Shown here one piece after another: positions 11,641-24,559 of a stretch of DNA of 64,000 nt. The position numbers and the translations under genes are program-made. Each line of letters opens with the position of its first letter. The first letter of the stretch is position 1. Below the pieces are notes generated by a model. The model was given only the letters and a program-made list of their open reading frames with translations, had not been told where the DNA came from and made no database searches. Source of the DNA: Salminus brasiliensis (lineage: Eukaryota; Chordata; Actinopteri; Characiformes; Bryconidae); NCBI RefSeq assembly GCF_030463535.1, contig NC_132878.1:90257507-90321506 (forward strand), in the 5' to 3' direction.

Positions 11641-12293
11641 CCAAGTTCCTATTGGCAAGAAGTCACATGTTTTCATCCCAGAAAAAAAGAAAAAAAAATT
11701 GCAACAATAATTCAATATTCATAATTTTATTGGCCCAGGTTGCCCCGACCATGAATAGTCATGAATGGATTCTGATCCAATATTTTGGCCAGTGTCTGAT
11801 TTTCCCTCCAGCCCTTTCAATCACCAGAAGTTGCAAAAGCAATACAAATATCTGCTTTTTGATGAGTCAAGTAGCTTTTTGAATAAGACGAGTGAGTGGC
11901 GCACCTGTCTAAGCGCTTGCCCGTCATTGGAATTGGTTGTCTGGCTTAATGGAGGAGCACATGCTTGGCTTCACCCCTCCAGCACTGGTATGGGTGATAG
12001 GTGGAGTCCTAGCAACTGGGCAGTTTTTTTTAAATGACCAAACTGCAAAGACTTTGGAAAATAAATTAATAAATAAATAAAAATAACATGAAGTCAAGCA
12101 CTGCATCAAGCAGTTAACCGCAGTGCAAGTGCACTCATCTATCTCAACCAAAATAATAAATAATAAATTCAGTGATCCTCAAATTGTCCTATGAGTTCTG
12201 CTACATTTTAGGTCTTCTCTACAGACCCCATTTACCTTCTGCATGCTAGGGCGAGTTCTCTGAGTAGATGAAGACGTTATTTGGAACTTACAG

Positions 12294-12500
12294 CTTGAAG
12301 TTCAGCATCTGTAAAGTCTCTGCTTTCCACTCTTATTCTACTTTTAGATCCACAGCAGATTCAGATTCCTCTGAAGTTACTGAGCTTCTGCTCGAGAGCT
12401 GACTTTTCAGCAACAGGGCTGAAGCAGTTCAGCTTAAAACAGAGGCACAGCGGTGTGATGATTAACTGCAGTTGCCATGCAGAGTCTGAGCATGCTCACA
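12294..12500 (-). promoter_or_regulatory. candidate hpn 5' untranslated exon and promoter
   Basis: On the minus strand this unique-looking stretch ends with a consensus donor (gtaagt, 12288-12293) and could splice to the hpn anchor exon at 8649. A gttaatcatcac motif (complement of 12456-12467) resembles an HNF1 site, and hepsin is liver-expressed in mammals. A tataat-like box lies upstream near 12528. This is inference; there is no transcript evidence. Confidence 0.25.
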
Positions 12501-12509
12501 CACACACAC

Positions 12510-14235
12510 ACGAGCGCGCACACACAGTATTATAATATGGGCTGGCATCCCCACCAGAGACGGCAGGTTGCACCATCGCTTCTGTTCTAACCCAAGGCTT
12601 TATTCACTCACATGCAAATGTTGAGGCACCCCTGAAACCCCTGAAACTTTTCTAAGTGAAAATAAATGAACAAATCCTCCACAGAGAAAACACTACTGCA
12701 GAAACAGTGTTGATTTATAAAATACCAGATTTAGTTATAACATATGACAAGTGCAAAGTTTATAGGATGTATTATTATTCTACATTCAGAAAACAAATTC
12801 TTAGCAAAATTCTGTTGAAACGTATATTTGATTAAAACATGGCTGTACAAACTTTTGCATACATTGTATTTAGACTTGTCAGGATCATGGCATTTTACCT
12901 GACCATGGTCATTTCTACATAAATAACTGTAATGCTATAAACTAACTATTAAAGTACAAGCTAAAAGAGGCTATCTTGCTTCCTAGCTGATACTTAGTAG
13001 CCCCCACAGACATGACAGACAAGAGACACAGCAGCTCCAGCTCAGATAAACAAACAGTCCTCACCCTCTGCCCTCTAAACGTGTTCTAGCACCAGTACGA
13101 ATTAGAACTTCTGTTGTTTTCATAAGACCCACGGCATGCCTTGAAAACACGTGTTTTCAAATAGCTCTGATTTACACGTATTTGCCTTTAACCAAGGGAA
13201 CAAAAACTCACTCTCAATTCACATTCAGTTCGTTTGGACGCAAACAGCTGTGGCCAGAAAACTTCTATTACCAAGGAATAGCAAGAAGTCCCTGTAGTTA
13301 CGGAATAATACACCTTAGTATGTGATGAGCCTTGGAGTGTTACGGCTTAAAGGACTAGTTCATCATAAAAATCAAACAAACCTGACTGATCACTGACCCA
13401 GGTGCAGACAATCGGCCAAGAAATGTTTGATATCTGAAATTTGCTACTTTATTTAAGAACAAGTGAAGCTAGGCTAACATCGCTAACAAAAACTAGGCTT
13501 AGACTGTCACCAATGTCATATAAAAAAAAAGCAACATTTGTTTGGCGCAGACAAATGAATGTGCTTCAGAGCATCACATGACTTACTTTAGTCTATAAAA
13601 ACATGACAAATTTGTTCCACAGAGCTGAAAAATGTATTATTTGATATAAATTAGGATGGTAATGCTTGGCTAACTAACCAGATGCTTGCAGATGCTTCAG
13701 CTTGAATCAAGCCAGATGGTGTTACAATAACCAGTGGGAACAATAACCAGAAAGCATGAGCATCAGCAAGAGCACCAAGCAAGGGCATAACCAAAGGATA
13801 ATCAGAAGACAAGCCAGGGTAAGTAAAAAGAGCAATCCAAAAAACAAAAAATGACAAACCATACACAGGGTCGAACACCGATATACACCTAGACAGGAAA
13901 GACCTCTCAGTCTGCAGTAGTAAGGTCAGCAGTTCTTCATAATGTAAGGTTTAGATATACAACATGTAATGAGACGTGGCTGAGTGCGAGCAAGAGAACA
14001 GTTCCTAACTGGTGGATTGAGGACATGTGGTACTGATGTCAGATGAAGGTGGATTCTGGAAAGTGCAGTCCAAGGAGTCTAGGGAGGTAACAGGAGACTG
14101 GTGGTGTGGTCTTTTTTATTTACAGGAATATGATCGGTGATAGTCCAAGTCCAGCGTTTGTTAGCAACATTAGCTTACAAATGGTAGGCTAACTGTGCTA
14201 AGAACTAACTCTCTCTCTTTTTACCTTCCGAGTAA
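12510..14235. other. no gene seen
   Basis: Open frames are short and without recognisable motifs. A small (CA)n tract lies at about 12500-12520. The stretch at 13700-14110 looks like old mobile DNA but was not assigned. Confidence 0.5.
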
Positions 14236-14733
14236 ATGGCCACCCAGCCTGAACTGCTGGAAGATTGCCCGCTGAGGTCTCCTCTACCTGCGTCAGACCA
14301 GCTGCCACCTACCAGTCCGACCATCAGGCCCTCCACCCACCACCACCCATACCAGACCAGCGGCTCACCCGCCTACCACTGCTACCTGTTTAATGACCAT
14401 GGACTCTTAACTATCTGCCACTATTAATATCACCATTATTAACTATATGTTGTTTCTGGTTTGGTAATTTGGTTCTGATCAGAGGAGGACGGGTCGGGTC
14501 CCCCTTATGAGTCTTGGTTCCTCCCAAGGTTTCTTCCTCCAGCTCTGAGGGAGTTTTTCCTTGCCACTGTCGCCGTTTGCTTGCTCACTGGGGGTCTTTG
14601 ATCCTTCATGTCTTACGTTATTTCTTTTTTTGTCTTTGTCTTTTACTAATTACTAATTATGTAAAGCTGTTTTGTGACGACAACAGTTGTAAAAAGCTAT
14701 ACAAATACATTTGACTTGACTTGACTAACAAAC
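14236..14733 (+). mobile_element. abundant fish LINE-type 3' end
   Basis: The short proline-rich frame at 14236-14427 is part of the repeat. It is followed by the characteristic run gtttcttcctccagctctga, gagtttttccttgccactgt, aagctgttttgtgacgacaa and a terminal (TTGAC)n. Confidence 0.75.
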
Positions 14734-14739
14734 ACTGGA

Positions 14740-16050
14740 CTTGGACATTGCACCTGTGGTACGTGATAAATCACGTTAAACAAAGTTTTTGTTCCTTTAA
14801 ATAATCAAGATTGTGTAATAACTGTGACTGGCCTATAAGAAATAAACCTATAAGAAATAAGAAATCTCTTGATGGACATGACAGTGGTCATTTCTTAGCA
14901 CTGGCTCTCTTTCTGGTTCACAGAAACAGGAAACCTAAGACTCCCGGCCTGTCACTAAATGGAACAGAACATCAACAACACATGCCCAATGGGACAAGGG
15001 CCCATTTACCTGGCCGAGCCCTCCTGGGTGTCTTGGACCAGGTGGGGGTACAATGGTAACACTTTTAGTATGTTTGAACAGGTGTGTTTTTAGGGGAATC
15101 TCTAATGTCACTGCCCTTAGCCTTCCCATGCTGGGAACGAACATGGGGTCATCCAAGCCTGTTTACTTCTGCCGCAGAACAGAGATTTACACTCAGATCC
15201 CCAAACGAACTAGAATGTTAAAGGCTTTTAATGTTTCTAGAGGGATCTTTGGAAACTGGTACTCAGCCAAGCTGCTTTATATGAGACTTTATATCTTGAA
15301 TGCCTAACGTGGGCGCCCTTATTCAAACTTACAGTGTGTTACTGTGAACAGTTAAGTGAGTAGAAGATGACCTGATCTCCAAAAGGTATAAAGTTAAGGT
15401 AGATCAGTGTGTTTTTTGTTTTGTATAATTTTAGAGTGAAAAAATGGAAAGGAACAACATGCAAAAGTTTGAGCTCCCTGAGAGATTTGAGCCCTCAGCT
15501 CATGTCTCAGACATTAATTTGCTTGTTTGTGCACAGTGCATAGGAAAGGCTAGGTACTGAAAATGCTCCTCAAACCTTGCTTCAACAATTGGCTGCCATG
15601 GACTCCTCTAAGCATCTGCCTAGCACTCTGAACAATAAAACAATCAATGTCCACAAAGCAGGAAAAGGTGATAAGAAGACAGCACTGCATTTTTTAAGTA
15701 GACAATTTCTCAGTTGATAAAGTAATTAAGCATGAGGTCAGGTTGATGTCTGGAAGACCAAGAAAATGTTGAGAAAGATCTGATTTCTGAACTGCTGGAA
15801 AGGCAAACCACATGCCCTGTTTGACTGCAAAACAGACAGATTTAGCACACTCTGAAGCGGTGGTGCACTGTTCTACTGTGCAGCGACAACTGCTCAAATA
15901 TGAGTCTACATCTAAACTACACCTAAATAAGCCTTTTATAACAACTGACTAGGGTATGCATTGATGTTACGTTCCTGCTGGCACACGCCTCCGTTAGCCA
16001 GACTGAGTGCAAAACCAGGAATGAAACAAGCGATTATCTGCTCAAAGCTC
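14740..16050. other. no gene seen
   Basis: Only short chance frames occur on both strands. No splice-flanked conserved block was recognised. Confidence 0.5.
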
Positions 16051-16054
16051 AAGG

Positions 16055-16250
16055 CAGATCACATTTACATTTATGGCATTTAGCTGACGCTGTTATCCAG
16101 AGCGACTTACAAGTTTACTCATATTACAGAGGTATAGTGTCAGTGTAGTGTTAGAAGTCTTGCCCAAGTACTCTTACTGGTGTAGCGCAGCATAGTCACC
16201 CAGACTAGGAATCAAACCCTGGTCTCCCATGTTGTGTGGTAGCTCACTGG
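16055..16250 (-). mobile_element. SINE with LINE L2-type tail (family S3)
   Basis: The L2-type tail (ggcatttagctgacgct, ccagagcgacttac) leads into an antisense tRNA-like B box (aggaatcaaaccctgg). Similar copies lie at 22730-22870 and 47845-47970. Confidence 0.65.
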
Positions 16251-18840
16251 CAGGTAGGAGTAGGTTATCTGTTCCTCCACACCAACCGCCAAATGGATTC
16301 GACAGCTTTCCGAACAAAGAACCAATGGTCCAAAGACATCATGTCAGGTAGGTCCAGCTAATTTAGGCTTGAATCACACCCTTTTAAGGATAAAGCCTCA
16401 TATTTGCAAGCACAAAGTGTTTTTGGCTGTTTTCAGGCGTGTTTAGTAGACTGGCTCATACAGGTCAAAGTTTTAAAATGTAATCTACGGTGGTCTTGTT
16501 TTTTCCCCAGCGTGACTTCACCAAACAGCGAGCTCCTACATATTCAAGTGCCTGGATTCCAGTTGTTTCTGTGAACTGCAGCATTTAATTTGTTTCTCTT
16601 TTCTTGAGCTTTCAGCAGTCTGTAAATGGACTGAATGCTACTGCTGCCACTCAGTGGGCGTGCGTACCCTCAATTCTATGCGTGTGAAGTGAAGTTTTGT
16701 ACCAAATGATCATAAACAACAGTTTATTCCATGTACATAAATCATATGCTCCTTACAAGGTCGGCACCACTTCTGCAATGTCTGCAAAACTGGCTAAAAC
16801 TGAATCCTCTTTAAGGTAGCTTAGTGCAACAAAGTAGCCACCCAAGTTACCCCTGAAGTGATACGAACAGCTTCATATGACTTTACCAGTGCTTAATTTA
16901 TCGAAGAAACAACCAATCTAACAGTTATTCTGTAGATTTCCATTTCAATGGTACCACATTATCAAAGCTAGTTCTGCACATCACGCCATAACAAAGTCGT
17001 ATTTACTAGTGGGAAACTTTTTGATTGGCCCTGACTTTCCAGGGGGCATTTCAATACAAAAACTTTACTTTTAGCCGCTAAGTCGTATAGTGGGTGTGGT
17101 TATTCAGCAGCAACACATGAACACAACAGTCTAAAATCATTTTAGTGGCATTAAAACTGGATTTGGATTAAAACACTTCACACTCATTTCTCATTCTAGT
17201 TCCAGTAACAGCAAACAAAAGTGACTCTTTAAGGACAGACAAAAACCTCCTAAACATAAATCAGGTGAAAAAGCATAAGCAGGAACTTTTGAGAGGAATC
17301 TGAAGGCAGCATTTGCCCCCATATATAAATTAATGCAGGTTTATGTCAGGTGTCATTAAAAAAACATTATGAGCACTGACATGTAGGCTTATTAACGGTG
17401 GCCTACAGTTTAGTGTTGCCAAACACTTTAACCAGGCAACGGACCATTTGTCATGGTTCTATATAAAATAACAGCTTTTACTGAAGGCCTTTCCTAAAAG
17501 ATTTTATCATGATTCAAATTTGATGAAAAATTGGGCCTTTTCATATTTCAGATATTTAGTTTTTGTCATTAGTGTGACATCAAAGGCAGAAAAAGTGAGA
17601 AGTGTAGATGTGAACCTCTTAGGTTGTCTTCATAGACAGGCTAAAGCATTGCTACTACATAACTATTTATGTAATTCACTTAAATAATATAAAAACTGAT
17701 AATGACTCTACATTTCTAAGGTAACTAATGCATAGCTAGAAGACTAGACAACTCTCAACTGAGTGAAAGGCTATGGTAAATATATTGCTTTGTGATTTCA
17801 AGTAGAGCTTATGCACTCATATCATCACATTTGGTACAAAAGTATAAATGTGTAAATTGAACAAATCCACACAAACAATGTTACAATGCCACTAAACCAC
17901 ACAACCCGCCAGACAAGCCAGGCTATGAGCTGTTTGTGGAGAGTTCATACTGCAAGGTAATCCTAATAGCAAAAGCTACAACATCAAGGACACCATGAAT
18001 CACTCCAGTTCTGTTCAGGATCTTATTGTACAGAGAATCCAGCCCAATCCAGTTGACGGCAGAAAACACAACATCAGAAGTCAACATCAGAAAAACACAA
18101 ATCCAATGCCAGCTGACACGTGAGACAACAAACAAAGTGTACACTCGGTATATATGAACAATTTGCTCAGTTTAAGACAATGTCGTTAATCAAGTTTTAG
18201 CTTTTTTACAGTGCTATATTACACATAGCACCACAGGAATCAGAGGATTAGCCAACACAGCCTGTGTCCATCGTTTAATCTAACTTCCAGTTTCTGTCTT
18301 ATCTTGCGGGTTATCCCCCTCCGGCTGAGCCGGTGGCCGAGCAGCACTCAATTTGACCCATTTGACCAGAGAACAAGTAACACTTTTGTGTAGTGCTCGG
18401 ACTGCATGGCTGACTGAAACTCCTGAAGCCACAGTGTGCTGCTGTTTCTTTCCCTGCTTTAGACCGTCACACCTGGCTGCCTCACATAATTAAAGGGCCC
18501 ATCTCATGGAAAACCAACCTTTCTTTGCTTTTTTTGGAAATTCAAGATTTACATTTACAGACCTTCACAGATATTCACCATAAATAGATATGTATAGTTC
18601 ATATATGGAAACTAAACTGTAAAGGTGCTTTACATAATGGTTAGGATGTCACATGTGACCACACGTTCGACCAAAAGCAGTTTAGCCTGCCTGTTCACGA
18701 TAAGGTCATAAGGTTCACAGTCTAGAGGTGAAGTTAGAGAGGAAAATCAAGGTAATCATAGTAAATGTATAATTCCTTAGTCAGTTTAGTCAAGTCTAAA
18801 TGTAAGAAATAGTCCAGCATTTTTTCTTTAGTTTAGAAAG
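16250..18840. other. no confident gene; one unexplained 73-codon frame
   Basis: The stretch is mostly unremarkable. The minus-strand frame at 18144-17923 encodes a fairly hydrophobic 73-residue peptide with blocks VNWIGLDSLYNKILNRTG and HGVLDVVAFAIRITLQYEL. I do not recognise it with confidence. No clear splice sites flank it. Confidence 0.4.
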
Positions 18841-18842
18841 CT

Positions 18843-19314
18843 ACAGTGGGGTAAAAAAGTATTTAGTCAGCCACTGATGCAAGCACTGTGCAGGTTCTCC
18901 TACTTAGAAAGATGAGAGAGGTCTGTATATCATGAATATCATGTGGTCAGATGAAACCAAAATAGAACTTCAATAGAAACTCAACTCATCGTGTTTGAAG
19001 GAAGAAGAATTCTGAGCTGCATCCCAAGAACACCAAACCTACTGTGAAGCCTGGGGGTGGAAGCATCATGCTTTGGGGCTGTTTTCTGCAAATGGGACAG
19101 GATGACTGATCCATGTTAAGGGAAGAATGAATGGGGCCATGTATCAAGAGATTTAAACCTCCTTCCATCAGTGAGAGCATTGAAGATGGAGCGTGGCTGG
19201 GTCTTTCAGCATGACAATGATCCCAAACACACCGCTCTGGCAACGAAGGAGAGGCTCTGTAAAAAGTATTTCGAGGTCCTGGAGTGGCCTACATACTTTT
19301 TTGCCTCACTGTAA
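18843..19314 (+). mobile_element. Tc1/mariner transposon remnant
   Basis: The ends carry cagtggggtaaaaaagtatt and tacttttttgcctcactgta inverted repeats. The interior keeps decayed transposase DNA such as gtgaagcctgggggtggaag and gacaatgatcccaaacacac. Frames are broken and most of the N-terminal half is deleted. Confidence 0.85.
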
Positions 19315-19319
19315 ATGCT

Positions 19320-21175
19320 AGCCCTTTAAATGCTAGCCCTGTAAATGCGGCACAGAGTGCCATACAATTGTAAGGGATAGAACTGTGGCTGTGTTCAGCT
19401 TCCAAATGGCCCATAACCTAAATATTTCTTAGATTTCTTATTTTTTTCCTCGAAGTCCACTTACAATGTATAGGTACCAAACATGTACATAACCATTCTC
19501 CTACTTTTTTATGGGCCATAATTCAACAGACTGTTACACATTTAAGACTATATTTTGTCTTGTATTGTGGCTCATTCAAAAAGCAATTCAAATTGAGAAC
19601 TCCAGTCTGAAATGGCGAGGCAGGCTGAGTAGGCGGAGACAGGTAAATTAGTTGTTTATTTTACATCAAAGAGACAATGGATTTAAAATGGACTTTTCTC
19701 AGATTATTTTTTAATATATGGACTGAATATTTTTATTTTCTGAAAATGTATGAATATCTACACATGACTTTAAACTTCTTTATTTCATTTAATGTTAGGG
19801 TTTTTTTACAACCTGGATATGACAAGATCATGTTTGATGCTACATAGCTGCCGTTTTTGTCATGGTTTTATAAGAAACCAGTCATATACAACCCTCTAAC
19901 TCTCCAAAATATCCAAAATACTAATATACTGAAGTTGACAAAGAGAAATAAATACCAATATAAGGAACGAGTCTTCAAGTGGTCTAATCATTCAGGCCAA
20001 CCCTAAAAGTCTGACTAATATATACATTTAAAAAAGTAACACTGGTCACCTAAAGACAAATTGCAATTGTTATCTGGTTACACAGATAGTCACAAGAACA
20101 CCACAAGTCAACATTGAGGAAAGAAAATCCACATGAAAAAAGTATGTGCTCTTTAAAAGCAAACTAAATATCCCCTCATTCAGTCAGTGCCAAAACCCCT
20201 TGACGGTAATGCACTTCAGAGATCCTTGGCTGCTGAGAGGAAAGCCCTGTTTACTGTTGTTTGGCCTGGTGAGGATGTTACTATGTGACTGTGGGGGAGT
20301 TTGTCCTGAGGGAGTCACAGACATTTGAGCTGGATCTGCAATTCCAGTATAACCACATAATGCTGTGTTATGATCTGAAGACGTACACTGCACACATGAG
20401 TGCTTCTGTATGTGTCCAGGCAGGTCGAGATGAGACGTTTGGAGAATAAAAAATATCTGAAACAGCCACAAGTATCATTACATGTTTGGGCAATATTTAT
20501 TTTCTGAGGAGCGAGATGTGGTTTTATGGCAGGGTGACAATTAAAATTTCCCCTTTATCCATGCATCCATGACAGAATCAAAAACGTTCCGCTAAGAGGC
20601 AGTTCCCTCAAGGCTCCCTCAATTATCCCATGACCCACAGTTATCATTTCATCAACTACTTCAGCTAAGTAACTACGTAGGTTCTATTTAACAAATGACT
20701 GGGTAGACAGCAACGTGTGTGGGAGTGAGTCAGCTCCCTGCCATAGGCGTTACCGATCTGCACTCAGCAGACAATATAGACACACCTTTGTAGTCAAGTC
20801 TGAGTGGAGACAGAGCTAAAAGCTCTCCCGAGGGCGACTGCAGTTTTTGATTTATCAGAGCTTTGCCTGAGGTGAGTCTACTGAGAATGAATCATTTCTC
20901 ACAAACTGAATGTATCTCTTACATGCATTCATTCTGTTAACACTGAGCTGTGAGACTTATAGAATACATTGTAAACAACTGTTAACACTGTAAATGTAAT
21001 ATACAAAAAAGTATTCAAAATATGGTAACTTTTATGAGTTAACATAAATTTGTTTAGTCAAAAGTTTGCCTAACTTCATTTCTGCATCTAACTCAGGAGT
21101 TGCGCTTCTTTACTGTTCAGCTTTAGCTAGTTAAAGAACTGCCTTCAACAGCATGGTGGTGTGGTATGGTGTGGA
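19320..21175. other. no coding gene seen; one good plus-strand donor
   Basis: The stretch includes a short direct repeat (aaatgctagccct, about 19313-19346). At 20872 a consensus donor (gtgagt) follows a unique stretch with a tgagtca (AP-1-like) motif at about 20727-20733. This could be an untranslated first exon, but that is weak evidence. Confidence 0.4.
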
Positions 21176-21179
21176 GTAG

Positions 21180-21310
21180 CTGTTGTGGTGTAGTGGGTAA
21201 CGTCATTGCTTTCCTAGCATAGCAGACTAGGTTTTGATTCCCTGGCTGGGCATGCACACCACAGTCCACCAATAAGAGCCCTTGGGCAAGACTCCTGAAG
21301 GCAGTTGCAC
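21180..21310 (+). mobile_element. tRNA-derived SINE fragment
   Basis: The A-box-like gtggtgtagtgggtaacg is followed by a degenerate B box (ggttttgattccctgg). A cccttgggcaag segment is shared with the copy at 37875. Confidence 0.5.
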
Positions 21311-21784
21311 ACCAGACAGTAGCAAAGCCTCAAGCTCCTGTTGAAGACCAAACTGACTCCAGATCAAGTTCCAGATGGTCTGTAAATATCTTTAAAAATG
21401 TGTGACTAGTGGCAAAAAGTTCTGGGTATTTGCACACTTGGTTAATCTGCTTCTCCTCATCCATCACCCACAAGGAAGTTTCTTGCGAGCAAGATGTGCT
21501 GTCAATAAGCTGTACATTTACATTACATTTTAAAGCATTTTACATTTACATTTTAATGCTTTGCTTTTTACCAAAGAAAAACCTCAGCTAGTTTGAATAG
21601 ACTAATAATTCAAGGCTTGCCTGTACAGAGGCAAGCCTACCACAAGTAAAAGGTTTCTTTTAAAATATTGAATTTCTTGCATTTCCTGTACATTTCAAGT
21701 CATGGGTCATATATTATTCACTGTTGTGGTATTATTTTGGTTATGATTTAATATAATTTTGAAATGTTTTTCTTTTGTGGCCCG

Positions 21785-22130
21785 TTGTTATGAACAGAGC
21801 CTGAGGTTCGCAAGTTCAAATCCTGGGTCATGCTGCTTTGCCATCAGCAACCGGAGCCTGAGAGAGCACAATTGGCCATGCTCTCTCTGGCTCTCTCTTC
21901 TCTTATCCCTCCCATTGTGAGGCTGGTCGGCACAGCCGTCTGTTGGCTGATGTATCAGAGCTGGGGATTCAGCCCTTTCCTCTGAGCACATTGGTTGCCT
22001 AGAGAGGCAGTGGCTGGCTACACATGGTCCTCACCCTCCTAGTGATGGGAACACTGCACATGCTAGGAGGAGTCCTATTGAGTGGGTGTGTTAATTGGCT
22101 ACTCATTTTCTATCTGTCTGGTCGCTAATG
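21785..22130 (+). mobile_element. tRNA-derived SINE-like element
   Basis: A B-box-like caagttcaaatcctggg is followed by gagcacaattggccatgctc. Related sequence (gggcacaattggcctc) occurs at 36190. Confidence 0.5.
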
Positions 22131-22729
22131 CTAGGCTAGCTGGCTGCAAGTGCTAAGCTGTGCTAGGACATTTTGGCTTGGCTTTTCTGTCTGACAGGTG
22201 TTTGTAGTCAGGGAGAGCCAAATATCACCAAACAACGGGCTACTAACGTAAGCTATTAATTAGCTGATATGGAGAAAATAATCAGCTAACACTTTAGCTT
22301 CTAGCAAGATAATAATGGCTGGTAGACTACAGCCGTAAATCTACGGCTTTCCACAGTTTATTCAGATGAGCTGGAACAGAATTATATATCTGAAGCTCAC
22401 TGTGTCAAAGACGTCCACTGGCATCAGCTTCTGCATGACTCACAGCGTTTAGATTTTGGGCATTTTCACATCTGCGTCTTTTAAATCTGATTCTGGCTCA
22501 TTTTTACCCTTGGTGCGATTCGTTTGGGCAGGTGTAAACACAGAAATCACAACCATGCTAACAAAGGATGTGGTCTCAGATCCAGTCCCAAATGAACTCT
22601 AGAGTGGTTTGTTTGTGATGAGAACGTGATCTGGCCTCGAACCGACCAAACTATCGGGTGTTCTCCACAAGTCTGAGCTAAACGACTTCTATAGACAGGT
22701 GTACTGCCCAGATAATTACTACAGATGTA

Positions 22730-22870
22730 AACATTTATGGCTTTTACCTGTTGCTCTTCTCCAGAGCCACTTTCAAGGTTACTCATATTACAGTGGTGGG
22801 AGTCTTTCCCAAGGACTGGGAATCGAACCAGGTCTCCCGCATGGTATTTAACATTGCGCCACACCAACCA
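22730..22870 (-). mobile_element. SINE with L2-type tail (S3), fragment
   Basis: A degraded tail (gttgctcttctccagagcca) is followed by the antisense B box ggactgggaatcgaacca. Confidence 0.6.
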
Positions 22871-23369
22871 CAACCAAATGTCACTGAACAGATGCCATCT
22901 CTGCCCTTGCTCCATGTTGAACTGCACAGAAATCTGCACTAGTCCAGAACACAGGACCTTCTTCCTGTATTTACTTTCGTGCTCCCGCCCCAGACAGCTC
23001 AGACCAATAAGCGAGGAGAACGTTCTTACGTGGTTTGTGGCGATGCATTTTGGTGCTCTTGATTTTTTTGTCCTGTGTAAAAACAAATTAAACCTCTTGT
23101 ACGTTTAGAAACTTGTTAAGTAACTCAGACCAGAGTAAACCAACAATAGGTGTAATTCAATTCTTCATTTCAATATTTGCTCAGGAATTCAGAAAAACGA
23201 AAGCACTGGGCCGCTCCAATAACAGACTGCTTCTGCTGTAGCTGTTTGAAAAAGAAGTGATTTAATGCTAACAACAGTAAGCCATAAAAAACTTTCACCG
23301 TGAGAAAGATCCGATGTTTAAGATGCCCTCACAAACCACTGCCTCATTATCCGCTGACAGTGCTTGAAT

Positions 23370-23580
23370 GTTTAATTGTGTCGTCAGATTTTTACTTTGT
23401 GTCCTCCGGCTCAGTTCGTTTACTACTAATGCCCTCCTGCAGGCTAATGAAACTCACATTATCACAAGAATGGGCAACTCATGATCATGGACCACTGAGG
23501 CATTACTGGGATTTGAACTTACAATCTCCTGTTATAAGCAGGCAGTTAGACAGCTGTGCCACTACAGGGCTGTAAAATTA
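23370..23580 (-). mobile_element. tRNA-derived SINE-like element (S1)
   Basis: It contains tactgggatttgaactta and caggcagttagacagctg, the same antisense tRNA-like start as the S1 copies at 5385 and 9650. Confidence 0.6.
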
Positions 23581-24493
23581 CAACCTACCCAAAGAAGCCC
23601 ACACTGTTCTGAATAATTATACCTTCTTGTTCTTTCCTAGACTCATCCTAGATCATAGGTTTGAATCTTAGAAAAGCCACAGTGCTCCATTGTTGGAAGC
23701 CTGTGAGCAGGAAGTGCACACACTTGTATTGTATTGAAATAAAGAACAAAAAATGAACAAAAAATTACAGGGGTGGAATAAGTGATGGAGGAAATGAATC
23801 CTGCTTATTTAAAAAAAAGAATTTTTGGCTTAGAACAGGTATTGATTAAAGTAATGAACATAGAAATGATCATCATAATGATTATGTTGTATTGTGCCAA
23901 CCCCAGCTTTGTTATTAAACTTTAGATTTCAGAAGGTTAGCATTTTCTCCATAGCTATGCTAATTTATCTTTGTGCAAGAAACAGTACTAGCCATTAGCT
24001 GCCGCACTACGTTGAGAATTTGTTGAAAAGGGGTTGGGATGAGGTGGACTCTCTATGATCTACAATTGTAAAGATCATTTAAAAAATGTACCTTTTAAAC
24101 ATTTTAAATTTACTCTAAAGATACATTACTTTCACTCAAATATATATTTGTTTCCATTTTGGTCCTTTTAAGAAAGAGTTTGAGACAAAACTTACACTTT
24201 CACATTAGTATAGTTTCTCTACAGTCCCAGTATGTCTGCTGGTATTGAGAAAGGCACATGCACAGGCTACAACAGTAAATTATCATTTAATTTAATTTTT
24301 ATTAACGCTTTTCAATCTAGTGTTCTCTGCAATAATAATGGGATAAATCACAATAATGTGATGCGGCCATATTAAGTACAAAGAATGCCTTACAACAAAG
24401 TGTAAAATTATAATTTGAGGAACATACATTAGCATTCAAAAGTTGTTTTTTTAACAATATAAAAGCAAACTGGTTGCAGACAATGTCGAAATA

Positions 24494-24495
<2 letters not shown>

Positions 24496-24542
<47 letters not shown>
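24496..24542 (+). repeat. (TA)n microsatellite
   Basis: A perfect ta dinucleotide run. The bases just before it (aactggttgcagacaatg) match the units of the tandem duplication at 26205-27130. Confidence 0.95.
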
Positions 24543-24543
<1 letters not shown>

Positions 24544-24559
24544 TCATTCTTATTATTAA

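Noticed and set aside
14236-14427. Proline-rich 63-codon frame
   Set aside because: It is part of an abundant fish LINE-type 3' end.
18986-19243. 85-codon minus-strand frame
   Set aside because: It is the antisense shadow of a Tc1 transposase remnant.
22547-23108. 179-codon minus-strand and 123-codon plus-strand overlapping frames
   Set aside because: They overlap a SINE fragment and MITE-like sequence and show no protein family signature or splice-site support.
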